This document shows, piece after piece, positions 14,978-23,338 of a stretch of 23,405 bases of DNA. The stretch comes from an uncultured Clostridia bacterium (lineage in GTDB: Bacteria; Bacillota; Clostridia; TANB77; CAG-508): contig CAKPKQ010000018.1 in assembly GCA_934167305.1 (NCBI GenBank), forward strand, positions 1-23,405, in the 5' to 3' direction. Under the pieces are notes generated by a model that was not told where the DNA came from, did not search any database, and worked only from the letters and a program-made list of their open reading frames with translations. The first letter of the stretch is position 1, and each line of letters starts with the position of its first letter. Made by a program: the position numbers and the translations under genes.

Positions 14978-16106
14978 ATGAATCCAGCAGTAACATATGA
15001 ATTATTACATGTAGATAAAAATTCAGGTGCAAGAAGAGGAATTGTACATACTCCACATGGAGATATACAAACACCAGTATTCATGCCAGTAGGAACACAG
15101 GCAACAGTAAAATCATTAACACCAGAAGAGTTGAAAGATGAAGTTGGTGCTCAAATAATATTATCAAACACATATCATTTATACTTAAGACCACGGACAT
15201 GAATTAGTAAAAGAAGCAGGTGGACTTCATAATTTTATGAGATGGGACAGGCCAATTTTAACTGACTGCGGTGGCTTTCAAGTTTTTAGTTTAAGTGATT
15301 TAAGAACAATTTCTGAAGATGGGGTTGAGTTTAGGTCTCATTTAGATGGAAGCAAGCATATGTTTACTCCTGAAAAAGTAATGGAAATTGAAGAAGCACT
15401 AGGTGCAGATATTATAATGTCATTTGATGAGTGTTGCCCATATCCATCTACATATGAATATACAAAGCAATCTATGGAAAGAACTACGAGATGGGCAAAA
15501 CGTTGCAAAGAAGCACATAAAAATGTTGAAGAGCAAGCATTATTTGGTATAATTCAAGGTGGATTTTATGAGGATTTAAGGAAAAAATCTGCAGAAGACC
15601 TAACAGAGTTAGATTTTCCTGGCTATGCAATAGGAGGAATAAGCGTTGGAGAACCAAAAGAAGAATACCTAAAAATGTTATATTATACGGCTCCACTAAT
15701 GCCTCAAAACAAACCAAGATATCTAATGGGAGTTGGTTCGCCTGATTATTTAATAGAAGCAGCTTTAGCTGGAATAGACATGTGTGATTGTGTTTTGCCA
15801 ACAAGAATTGCAAGAAATGGAACAGCAATGACATGGAATGGAAAAGTAGTAGTACGAAATGCAACATATGAAAGAGACTTTACACCACTTGATCCAGAAT
15901 GTGATTGTTATACATGTAAAAATTACACTAGAGCATATATTAGACATTTAGTTAAAGCTAATGAAATATTGGGTGTAAGATTATTATCAATTCATAACCT
16001 AAGGTTCTTGACTAAACTTATGGAAAGAGTTAGAATAGAAATAGAGAATGATAATTTATTAAAATTTAGAGATGAATTTTATAAAAAATATGGTTATGAA
16101 AAATGA
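14978..16106 (+). CDS. tgt: Queuine/preQ1 tRNA-guanine transglycosylase, needs a +1 frameshift at CGG codon 73
   Basis: Tgt exchanges G34 of GUN-anticodon tRNAs for preQ1. The 0 frame runs from ATG 14978 (AGGAG upstream) to SNTYHLYLRP, then CGG ACA TGA stop. Skipping the C of CGG gives RPGHELVKEAGG and continues into the catalytic domain without a break, a 375-residue protein of normal length. The Gly so produced is the near-invariant Gly of the LRPG motif in this family. Downstream are LTDCGGFQVFS (catalytic Asp; Cys in place of the common Ser), the nucleophile region CDCVLPTR, and zinc ligands C-x-C-x2-C with a later His (CDCYTCK, SIHN). No other sequence damage is present, so decay of the gene is unlikely. 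Confidence 0.93.
15194..15197 (+). other. Putative +1 recoding site, CCA CGG A in tgt
   Basis: An in-frame CGG followed by ACA and, one codon later, a 0-frame TGA. The +1 frame from GGA (15195-15197) restores the conserved Pro-Gly-His. There is no SD-like sequence or slippery CUU upstream. The surrounding ACGGACA heptamer is identical to that at the third site. Confidence 0.75.
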
Positions 16107-16134
16107 GTTATACTAAAGAGATGGAGGATGTTTT

Positions 16135-17620
16135 ATGGATGATTTTATTGGAAGCGGAGGATATAATAGTGGGCCTAGCAAGGAACAAACAGATGTAAAA
16201 AAATGGATGAAAATAATAGGAGTTGTTTTAGGACTATTACTTATAGTTGTGGTCGCTCTAATAGCTTTAATGTATTATATTCAAACAACTGAATTAAAAG
16301 TAAATATAGATGGAAAATCAAATACAAAACTAAAAAGTGTCTTAATATTTGAGCAAGGAAAGTTGTATGTGCCAATACGTGCATTTGCATCATATGTAGG
16401 CTATGAATCAAATAATGCAGAATATGGAAATAAATATACAGAGGATAAAACTAAATGTTATGTTGAATCAGCTAATGAAATTGCTTCATTTAGTTTAGGT
16501 TCTAACATGATATACAAAATATTAGCAACTTCAAAAAATGATTATGAATATTTTGAAATTGATGAACCAGTAAAAATGATAAATAATCAACTTTGCACAA
16601 CAATTGAAGGTGCACAAATTGCATTTAATATTTCACTTGCATATAATGAAAAGAATAATAGTGTTACTGTTTATACTTTACCATATTTAGTTAATTTTTA
16701 TACTACTAAATTCCAAAATTCTGGAATTGCTGATAAAGATGCAGACTTTAGTAATCAAAAAGCAGTATTATATAATATGCTTGTTGTAAAAAATACAGGT
16801 GGAAATTATGGAGTACAAGATTTAAAACGGACAAGAAATTTTAGGTACAAAATATGCTAAAATAAAATTCATAGAGAGTACAAAAGACTTTATAGTTACA
16901 ACAGCTGAAAACAAAATGGGAATAATGTCTTATGATGCTAAAACTAAAATTAGTCCAGATTATGAAAACATCAAACAAATAGATAAAGACAGAGAATTAT
17001 ATTTAGTTACTAACAACAAAAAACAGGGAGTAATTAACTCAAATGGAAGTATTATTGTTTACTTGGAATATGATCAAATAGGAATTGACTCAACAAGATT
17101 TGCAAGTGATAACATAAAAAATCAATATTTATTATATAACAAATGTATTCCTGCTAAGAGAAATGGAGTTTGGGACTTATTTGATTACAATGGCAAAAAA
17201 ATAACAAAAGAATCATATGATGACTTAGGATGTGCTATAGGCAGTGGAAACAAAGATGAAAGAAATGCTAATAATGTATTATTAATTCCAAAACATGAGG
17301 GAATTGTAGTTAGAAAAAATGATTTATATGGCATAATAGATAGTGATGGAAATTCATTGGTACCAATTGCTTTACAATCAGTATATTCTACAACTTCAGA
17401 AGGTGAAGAATCTTATTCAATGATATATAATAATGAAAAAATGGATGTAATTAAATATATTGATTATATAAAAGCAGAAAGAAGTAAACAAGAACAACAA
17501 AACAATAACAATACAAATAATAATACACAACAACAAACTAATACTAACAGCACAACTGAAACAAATAATCAAAATACCACAGAACAACCAAATAGTGGTG
17601 AGCAAAATACACAACAATAA
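16135..17620 (+). CDS. Membrane-anchored copper-amine-oxidase-N / WG-repeat protein, needs a +1 frameshift at CGG codon 232
   Basis: The 0 frame gives 241 residues: a short cytoplasmic N-terminus, one membrane segment (residues ~24-46, IIGVVLGLLLIVVVALIALM), and a copper-amine-oxidase-N-like domain (KLYVPIRAFASYVGYE). It then reaches ...GVQDLK, CGG and a false end. Skipping the C gives GQEILGTKYAKIKFI and continues into WG-type repeats (DKMGIM-, KQGVIN-, NGVWDLFD-, DLYGIIDSDGN-like units), 494 residues in total, ending in a low-complexity Asn/Gln/Thr tail. The restored Gly stands where WG repeats usually have the Gly of NGKEIL. GGAGG lies before the ATG. Probable surface or cell-wall-associated protein; function unknown. 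Follows tgt by 28 bp. Confidence 0.85.
16828..16831 (+). other. Putative +1 recoding site, AAA CGG A in the WG-repeat gene
   Basis: An in-frame CGG followed by ACA. The +1 frame from GGA (16829-16831) connects two halves of one protein domain. Here AAA-C would allow the P-site tRNA-Lys to re-pair on AAC, but the same is not true of the other two sites, so P-site slippage alone is not a common explanation. Confidence 0.7.
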
Positions 17621-17663
17621 ATAAAAAAGGTATGTCTATATAAAGATATACCTTTTTTGTTCT
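17618..17663 (+). terminator. Intrinsic terminator after the WG-repeat gene
   Basis: AAAAAAGGTAT pairs with ATACCTTTTTT around a partly paired loop, ending in a T-run (17652-17658). It closes the ileS-to-WG gene run. Confidence 0.8.
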
Positions 17664-17720
17664 AAAAAAATAATTAGAACATAAACTTACAGTAAGAAGT
17701 ATAATGAAAGGAAATGCTGT

Positions 17721-18122
17721 ATGGAAATAGAAAAAAATATTAATGAGCAAAGTGAAACAAAGAAAAACGTTATTAGAATAATAAAAGGAAGTATATTTTC
17801 AATTATTATTTCATTAATATTATTATTAATATTTGCAATATTATTATGTTATACAAATTTATCTGAAAATTCTATAAAACCAACAATTTTGGTTATTACA
17901 GGTGTTGGAATTTTAATAGGTAGTATGATTAGTGCAAAAAAGATAAGAAAAAATGGCTTAATAAATGGAGGCATGGTTGGTGCTGTTTATATTATAATTT
18001 TATATATGGTTTCTAGTTTAACTATTACAAATTTTTCTATAACTATCAATTCATTGACAATGTTAATTGTTGCAATAATAACTGGAATGATAGGCGGAAT
18101 TATAGGAATAAATTTAAAATAA
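17721..18122 (+). CDS. Small integral membrane protein, TIGR04086/YrzE-like
   Basis: This 133-residue protein has a short hydrophilic N-terminus and four membrane segments (about residues 23-45, 52-70, 76-97, 105-130), with Gly-rich turns (GVGILIGSMISAKK, GMIGGIIGINLK). The pattern fits the TIGR04086 membrane family, which is often found near tgt, yajC and secDF in Clostridia, as here. Its molecular role is unknown. GAAAGGA lies 9 nt before the ATG. The usual SCIFF peptide and its radical-SAM maturase are not next to it. Confidence 0.65.
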   Translation: MEIEKNINEQSETKKNVIRIIKGSIFSIIISLILLLIFAILLCYTNLSENSIKPTILVITGVGILIGSMISAKKIRKNGLINGGMVGAVYIIILYMVSSLTITNFSITINSLTMLIVAIITGMIGGIIGINLK

Positions 18123-18135
18123 TAAGCAGATTAAA

Positions 18136-18203
18136 AAGTCGAAAAATAGCGATTACTTTTAAGAATAAATTCCTGAAAATAGTTGCTATTTTTTTATTTT
18201 TAA
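18136..18203 (+). terminator. Possible intrinsic terminator before the HD gene
   Basis: AAAAATAGC pairs with GCTATTTTT over a long loop, and a T-rich run follows. The stem is AT-rich, so it is weaker than the other terminators here. Confidence 0.45.
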
Positions 18204-18244
18204 TATAAAATCTAAAAGTAGATTACATTTTAGGAGGAAATAAA

Positions 18245-18904
18245 TTGATTACTTTAGAAGATGTAAAGAAAAATGACGAACTTACTCAATTAATACTGAG
18301 TTCGCAAAAGCAGTTAAATGCACTTGGCTATACAGAACACTCAATAAGACACATGAGTATAGTGTCACAAAGGGCAGGTGAATTACTTCAAACTTTGGAC
18401 TATCCCGAAGAGAGAATAGAGTTAGCTAAAATAGCGGGTTATATGCATGATATAGGAAATTGTATTAATAGAGTAGATCATGCACATACAGGAGCAATTT
18501 TAGCATATCAAATTCTAAAAGATATGGGAATGAATGTGGAACAAAGAACTGAAATAATGATGGCAATTGGAAACCATGATGAACAAACAGGAACAGCAGT
18601 AAGTGACATATCTGCAGCATTAATATTAGCGGACAAGTCTGATGCTCACAGAAGTAGAGTAGTAAACCAGAATATTTCTACATTTGATAAACATGATAAA
18701 GTTAATTATGCTGTTACTGATTCAAAATTTATAATAGATAAGGAAAACAGAAAAGTAATTTTAGACTTAACTATTGACACAAAAATATCACCTGTATTAG
18801 ATTATTTTGAAATATTTATGGATAGAACTATGATGAGCAAATATGCAGCCAAGTATTTAGGAATATGGTTTGAGTTAGTTATTAATGGTACTCGATTATT
18901 ATAA
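18245..18904 (+). CDS. HD-domain metal-dependent phosphohydrolase
   Basis: This 219-residue protein begins at TTG 18245; GGAGG (18233-18237) lies 7 nt upstream and no better ATG exists. The HD signature appears as HSIRHMSIV, then YMHDIGNC, then HAHTGAI and GNHDEQTG, providing the His and Asp metal ligands. Further on, LADKSDAHRSRV is the typical late Asp segment. HD proteins of this type hydrolyse phosphomonoesters or nucleotides; the substrate cannot be told. It lies upstream of secD, as such genes often do in Clostridia. A perfect 8-bp hairpin (18905-18923) follows without a T-run. Confidence 0.85.
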   Translation: MITLEDVKKNDELTQLILSSQKQLNALGYTEHSIRHMSIVSQRAGELLQTLDYPEERIELAKIAGYMHDIGNCINRVDHAHTGAILAYQILKDMGMNVEQRTEIMMAIGNHDEQTGTAVSDISAALILADKSDAHRSRVVNQNISTFDKHDKVNYAVTDSKFIIDKENRKVILDLTIDTKISPVLDYFEIFMDRTMMSKYAAKYLGIWFELVINGTRLL

Positions 18905-18968
18905 AATACTTTGCCAAAGTATTATTTAAAATAAAAAACACAATGAAATAAAGGAAGGAATGAAAAAA

Positions 18969-20327
18969 ATGAAAGCACTAGAAAGAACACTAATAATTCT
19001 AATAATAATTTTATTAGCATTAATCTCATTTGGAGGAATTTTGGTACAAAAAACTAAATTTGTAGAAAATATTTTACCAAAATATAAATTAGGTTCAGAT
19101 TTATCAGAACAAAGAAATGTTACATTAGCTGTAAGTGATGCCAAAAAAGATGTATTTTACGATTTGAACGGAAATGTAGTTGATAAAGAAGGAGAAAATA
19201 CAACTAAACAAGAAGAAGCTATTAACAAAGAGGATACATTAACCAAAGAAAACTATAAGGAAGTTAAAAAAATTGTAGAAACAAGATTAAATAATTTTAA
19301 GAAAATACAATATACTCCAGCAGGTTTAACAGAAAATAAAGCTGTTGACTATTATACAATAAAACAAGATGAAGAAACAGGAAAAATTATGTTAAAGATT
19401 CCTGAAACTGAAAGTACAGATATGTTACTTCAATATGTAGCTATTAGAGGAAACTTTACTATAACTGATGATCAAGAAAAGGTTTTAATGGATAATTCAC
19501 ATATAAAAGAAGCTAAAGTAGGTTATAATTCTACAGAAAGCGGTACAACAGTATATTTAACAATTAAGTTTAACAAAGAGGGAACTGAAAAATTAAAGGA
19601 AATATCTAATACATTTATAAAAACAACAGATGAAGAAGGCAATGACACTACTAAAAAAATTAGTGTAAAAATAGATGATACTGAAATGCTTAGTACATAT
19701 TTCGCAGAAGAAATATCAAATGGAATAATTCAATTATCATTTGGAGCTGCAAGTACAGATGGTACTGAAGTTGCAAGTTACGCTCAAGAAGCAACCAACT
19801 TAGCTGTTTTATTAAATACAGGAAATTTACCAATAGTTTATACTATAGAAGAAAATCGTTATATATTATCAAACAACAATATTGAAGAATACCTTGTTCC
19901 TGCAATAGTTGTTATGAGCTTAGCATTAATAAGCATTGTAGTTTTAATAATTAAATACAAAGCAAATGGATTGCTAGCTACATTTAGCATTGTAGGGTAT
20001 GTTGCAACATTATTAATTATAATTAGATTAACAAATGTAGTTCTTACTATAGAAGGAATTACTGGAATACTTGTTTCAGTAGCTTTAGATTATATTTTTA
20101 TACTATATTTATTAGAAACAAAGCATAAGAAAGTAGAGAGCGGTTATGGACAAGTAGTTTTAAAATTTTTACCAATATTAATGCCAGTTGCAATTGCTAC
20201 AATTATTTTCTGTTTTGTAAAATGGCTTCCAATATATAGTTTTGGAATGGCAATGTTCTGGGGAATAGTATTAATAATGCTATATAACCTTGTTATAACT
20301 AAAGCACTTGTATTTGAAAAAAAGTAA
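18969..20327 (+). CDS. secD: SecD-like protein-export membrane subunit, divergent
   Basis: SecD works with SecF at the Sec translocon, using proton motive force to aid release of exported proteins. The protein (452 residues from this ATG) has the SecD plan: membrane segment 1, a large outer domain with KKIVETRLNNFKK and TESTDMLLQYVAIRGNFTI (P1-like), then five membrane segments. The usual GLDLxGG motif after segment 1 is degraded to GSDLSEQ. In membrane segment 4 the Asp of the proton path is kept (VALDYIFIL, normally VDANVLIFE). I prefer ATG 18969 over 18960 because the AAGGA site directly abuts the latter. secF follows by 16 bp. Confidence 0.82.
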   Translation: MKALERTLIILIIILLALISFGGILVQKTKFVENILPKYKLGSDLSEQRNVTLAVSDAKKDVFYDLNGNVVDKEGENTTKQEEAINKEDTLTKENYKEVKKIVETRLNNFKKIQYTPAGLTENKAVDYYTIKQDEETGKIMLKIPETESTDMLLQYVAIRGNFTITDDQEKVLMDNSHIKEAKVGYNSTESGTTVYLTIKFNKEGTEKLKEISNTFIKTTDEEGNDTTKKISVKIDDTEMLSTYFAEEISNGIIQLSFGAASTDGTEVASYAQEATNLAVLLNTGNLPIVYTIEENRYILSNNNIEEYLVPAIVVMSLALISIVVLIIKYKANGLLATFSIVGYVATLLIIIRLTNVVLTIEGITGILVSVALDYIFILYLLETKHKKVESGYGQVVLKFLPILMPVAIATIIFCFVKWLPIYSFGMAMFWGIVLIMLYNLVITKALVFEKK

Positions 20328-20343
20328 AGGAATGTGATAAAAA

Positions 20344-20997
20344 ATGAGCAAAAAAATAATTTATGGAATACTTATTCTAACAATAATAGTTGGGGCTACA
20401 CTAATAGCAACAATTGGATTGAATTTAAGTATAGAATATAATGAAAATACTAAGATATATGTATATATAGGAAAAAAATTCGAAAATAAAGAAATTAAAC
20501 AAATAGCTTCTGAAGTATTTAAAACAAATAAAGTTACAGTAAGAAAAGTAGAAGTTTATGAAGATATGGCATGTATTACAACTGAAAAACAAAATAGCGA
20601 AAACTTAAATGAAAGAATCGAAGAACTAAATGCAAAAATAAATGAAAAATATGAACTAGAGAACAAAACAGAAGACATAGTTACAAAAAATGAGCCAAAA
20701 ATAAAAGTATATACAATTGTAAAACCATATATTTGGCCTGTAATAATAAGTTCAGTAATTATAATAATATGTTCTGCAATAATATTTAGAAAAATTGGTA
20801 TTATAAAAACAATTATTACTTATATATTATCAATATTAGGTTCTCAAGCTCTTTACATGAGTATAATTGCAATTGCAAGAATACCAGTAGATAAATATAC
20901 AATGCCTATTGCATTAATAGTCTATATGATTGCAATTACTGCAACAACAATAATAAAGCAAAAACAATTAGAAAATTATAAATTAAATGAAAAGTAA
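20344..20997 (+). CDS. secF: SecF-like protein, shortened
   Basis: This is a 217-residue membrane protein directly after secD. It has one N-terminal membrane segment (residues ~5-27), a short outer domain (to ~130) including GKKFENKEIKQIASEVF, and three C-terminal membrane segments (~130-152, ~155-178, ~183-203). SecF normally has six segments and about 290-320 residues, so the last two appear lost, and the typical GxDFxGG motif is replaced by GLNLSIEYNENTK. Assignment rests on position and topology more than on motifs. AAAGGAA precedes the ATG. A strong terminator follows. Confidence 0.65.
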   Translation: MSKKIIYGILILTIIVGATLIATIGLNLSIEYNENTKIYVYIGKKFENKEIKQIASEVFKTNKVTVRKVEVYEDMACITTEKQNSENLNERIEELNAKINEKYELENKTEDIVTKNEPKIKVYTIVKPYIWPVIISSVIIIICSAIIFRKIGIIKTIITYILSILGSQALYMSIIAIARIPVDKYTMPIALIVYMIAITATTIIKQKQLENYKLNEK

Positions 20998-21007
20998 ACA
21001 AAAAACT

Positions 21008-21047
21008 AATAAACCTCATACTATATAGTGTGAGGTTTATTTTTGTA
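21008..21047 (+). terminator. Intrinsic terminator after secF
   Basis: AATAAACCTCATACT pairs with AGTGTGAGGTTTATT across an ATAT loop (one T-G pair) and is followed by TTTTG. A strong stem-loop that ends the HD-secD-secF unit. Confidence 0.88.
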
Positions 21048-21089
21048 TAAACAAAAAAATATAGTGCATAAAAAGGAAAGTGAAGTGCA

Positions 21090-21431
21090 ATGCTAAATAA
21101 AATAAAAAATTTTTTTTATCGTAGTATAAATGATAAAGAAATAAGTTACAAAAAAGCTAAAGAAATTATAAATGAAACAAATGGAATTTTACTTGATGTT
21201 AGAAGTCAACAAGAATACAATGAAGAGCATTTACCAAATGCAATTAATATAAATTTATACGATTTACAAAAGGAAGTATTAAAAAAAATACCAAACAAAA
21301 ATACTACAATTGTCACATATTGTTCATGTGGAATAAGGAGTAAAAAAGCAAAAGAGATACTTGAAAATATAGGCTATACTGAAGTATATAATTTGAAAGA
21401 AGGGTTATACTGTTACAGAAAGGAGCTTTGA
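21090..21431 (+). CDS. Rhodanese-domain sulfurtransferase
   Basis: This 113-residue single-domain rhodanese is expected to carry sulfur as a Cys persulfide. The domain shows LLDVRSQQEYNEEHLPNAIN, the conserved substrate and structural segment, and the active-site loop YCSCGIRSKKA, with the catalytic Cys first in C-x-x-G-x-R-S. The C-terminal LKEGLYCYRKEL replaces the usual GG-x-W segment. It ends 6 bp before the ytxC-like gene, so the two are likely co-transcribed. AAAGGAAA precedes the ATG. Confidence 0.9.
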   Translation: MLNKIKNFFYRSINDKEISYKKAKEIINETNGILLDVRSQQEYNEEHLPNAININLYDLQKEVLKKIPNKNTTIVTYCSCGIRSKKAKEILENIGYTEVYNLKEGLYCYRKEL

Positions 21432-21437
21432 ACTTGA

Positions 21438-22292
21438 ATGAGATCATTTTGCTTTAAAACTAACAACACAAAAATAATAAGTTATTTATTAAAAAGAATA
21501 GAAGAAATTGATTTTGAAGATTTAGTTTATTCAGAAAATAAATTTAAAATATATAAAAATGTAATTCTTCATTATAAAGGAAAAGAATATAAAAAATTTA
21601 ATAAATTTTTAAGTAGCTTATTAGAAGAAATTGTAATAGAGTTTTATGAAGAAAAAATTTTAAAGCAACTTATAAATTATAATTATTTTTATTTTGATGA
21701 TTATGAAAGAAAAGGTATACTTGACAATTGTATAAGAACAATAGAACCAGATGAGTATATGAAAAATATATCTCAACAAAAGGATGTTGTAGAATATTTT
21801 AATGAAAATAAAAAAATGATTTTAGATGGATTTGTATATTTTAGATTAAAAGATTATATTAAATATTTGGATGAGGTAGTTGATTATGCTGTAAATCAAT
21901 TTATAGTAGAAAAGGAATATAAAGAATTTATAAATTTATTAAAAGTTTATGTAGAGACAAGAAAGCCAGAATATAAAACTTTGCATTTAATTTATTTGAA
22001 TAATGAATCAATTTTGCTAGATGAAGAAAAAAATATAGTGTCGGTTTCAGAAAATATTTATAATGCAAAATATTTATCAGATATTTCGTTTTCGTCAAAT
22101 GACTTTGCACTAAATGCATTATTAACTTTATTACCTGAAAAAATAGAAATACACTTAATAGATGATGAAGATGAGTTTATAAATACATTAAAACTAATAT
22201 TTGAAGGAAGAGTCTTTATATGTAAAGAATGTGAAATTTGCAAAACCTATAAAGTGTTAAATAAGGCAAGAATTCTTCACAACAATAATTAA
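21438..22292 (+). CDS. ytxC: YtxC-like sporulation protein
   Basis: This 284-residue soluble protein is close in length to B. subtilis YtxC (about 280). The recognisable part is the middle segment DGFVYFRLKDYIKYLDEVVD followed by QFIVEKEYKEFINLL, matching the YtxC family pattern. The C-terminus has a CKECEICK Cys cluster. YtxC is a sporulation-associated protein of unknown biochemical role. AGGAG (21421-21425) lies 12 nt before the ATG, a longer spacing than usual, and an in-frame TGA directly precedes the ATG, so no earlier start exists. Confidence 0.7.
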   Translation: MRSFCFKTNNTKIISYLLKRIEEIDFEDLVYSENKFKIYKNVILHYKGKEYKKFNKFLSSLLEEIVIEFYEEKILKQLINYNYFYFDDYERKGILDNCIRTIEPDEYMKNISQQKDVVEYFNENKKMILDGFVYFRLKDYIKYLDEVVDYAVNQFIVEKEYKEFINLLKVYVETRKPEYKTLHLIYLNNESILLDEEKNIVSVSENIYNAKYLSDISFSSNDFALNALLTLLPEKIEIHLIDDEDEFINTLKLIFEGRVFICKECEICKTYKVLNKARILHNNN

Positions 22293-22360
22293 ACATGATA
22301 TCTATTTACTAATTACAAAAAATGTGATATAAATATAGTATCAAAATAATGGAGGTTGTT

Positions 22361-23332
22361 ATGGAGCAAGAAAAAAAGAAATTAATTACAATTTTAGCAC
22401 CAGCATATAATGAACAAGAAGTTTTGAATTTACTATATGAAAGATTAGTAAAATTAATGGATGAAAACACTAATTATGATTTTGAAGTATTATTAGTAAA
22501 TGATGGTAGTAAAGATAGAACATTTGAAATTATGAAAGAGCTTAGAGAAAAAGACAAGAGAATCTGCTATTTAAATCTTTCTAGAAACTATGGAAAAGAA
22601 ACAGCAATGATAGCAGGTTTGGATTATTGTAAAGGAGATGCAGTAGTTATTATTGACGCAGATTTACAAGATCCACCAGAACTAATACCAGAAATGATTA
22701 AATATTGGGAAGAAGGCTATGATGATGTTTACGCTAGAAGAAGAACTAGAGATGGAGAAACATGGCTTAAAAAGTTCACATCAAAAATGTACTATAGAAT
22801 TTTACAATCATTTACAAGTATACAACTTCAAATAGATACTGGAGACTTTAGATTACTTGATAGACGTTGTGTAGAAGCATTAAAGTCAATGAGAGAAAAT
22901 CAGAGATATACAAAAGGCTTATTTAGCTTTATAGGCTATAATAAAAAAGAAATATTGTATGATAGAGATGCAAGAGCAGCTGGAAAGACAAAATATAATT
23001 ATGGAAGAATGATTAATTTATCAATTGATGGTATTACATCATTTACAACATCACCTTTAAGATGGGCAGCTATTTTTGGAATGGTAATTTCATTTGTTGC
23101 ATTTGTATATATGATATATATAATAATAAAAACAATAGCAACAGGGGTAGATGTACCTGGTTATGCATCATTAATGGTAGTTATATTATTCTTAGGTGGA
23201 ATTCAATTGGTATTTTTAGGAGTTATTGGAGAATATTTAGGAAGAACGTTTAATGAAAGCAAACATAGACCTTTATATTTTATTGAAAGATATAATGAAG
23301 AAAAGGAAACAAACGAACATTTAAATAAATAA
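22361..23332 (+). CDS. GtrB/DPM-like polyprenyl-phosphate glycosyltransferase (GT2)
   Basis: This 323-residue family 2 glycosyltransferase has two C-terminal membrane segments (about residues 228-257 and 263-290). GT-A features are APAYNEQE at the N-terminus, LLVNDGSKDRT, DADLQDPPELI (the DxD region), and the GTR/GtrB-type segment DTGDFRLLDRR followed by YTKGLFSFIGY. Such enzymes move a sugar from a nucleotide donor to undecaprenyl phosphate for cell-surface glycosylation. The ATG at 22361 is chosen because GGAGG (22351-22355) lies 5 nt upstream; the ATG at 22349 overlaps that site. Confidence 0.92.
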   Translation: MEQEKKKLITILAPAYNEQEVLNLLYERLVKLMDENTNYDFEVLLVNDGSKDRTFEIMKELREKDKRICYLNLSRNYGKETAMIAGLDYCKGDAVVIIDADLQDPPELIPEMIKYWEEGYDDVYARRRTRDGETWLKKFTSKMYYRILQSFTSIQLQIDTGDFRLLDRRCVEALKSMRENQRYTKGLFSFIGYNKKEILYDRDARAAGKTKYNYGRMINLSIDGITSFTTSPLRWAAIFGMVISFVAFVYMIYIIIKTIATGVDVPGYASLMVVILFLGGIQLVFLGVIGEYLGRTFNESKHRPLYFIERYNEEKETNEHLNK

Positions 23333-23338
23333 GAAAAG

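Noticed and set aside
15194..15199. A release-factor-2-like programmed frameshift
   Set aside because: There is no CUU-UGA slippery sequence or spaced SD-like stimulator, and the 0-frame stop is not next to the shift codon at any site.
14978..16106. tgt, the ECF sigma gene and the WG-repeat gene as ordinary pseudogenes or assembly errors
   Set aside because: Each has a single lesion only, of the same sign, at the same codon and with the same repair, while all catalytic residues remain. Random errors would not fall on the only three in-frame CGG codons. Raw reads are still needed to exclude a systematic artefact.
18123..18959. SCIFF peptide and radical-SAM maturase genes expected near TIGR04086 and secDF in Clostridia
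   Set aside because: No Cys-rich 45-residue peptide and no CxxxCxxC radical-SAM protein is present in this interval.
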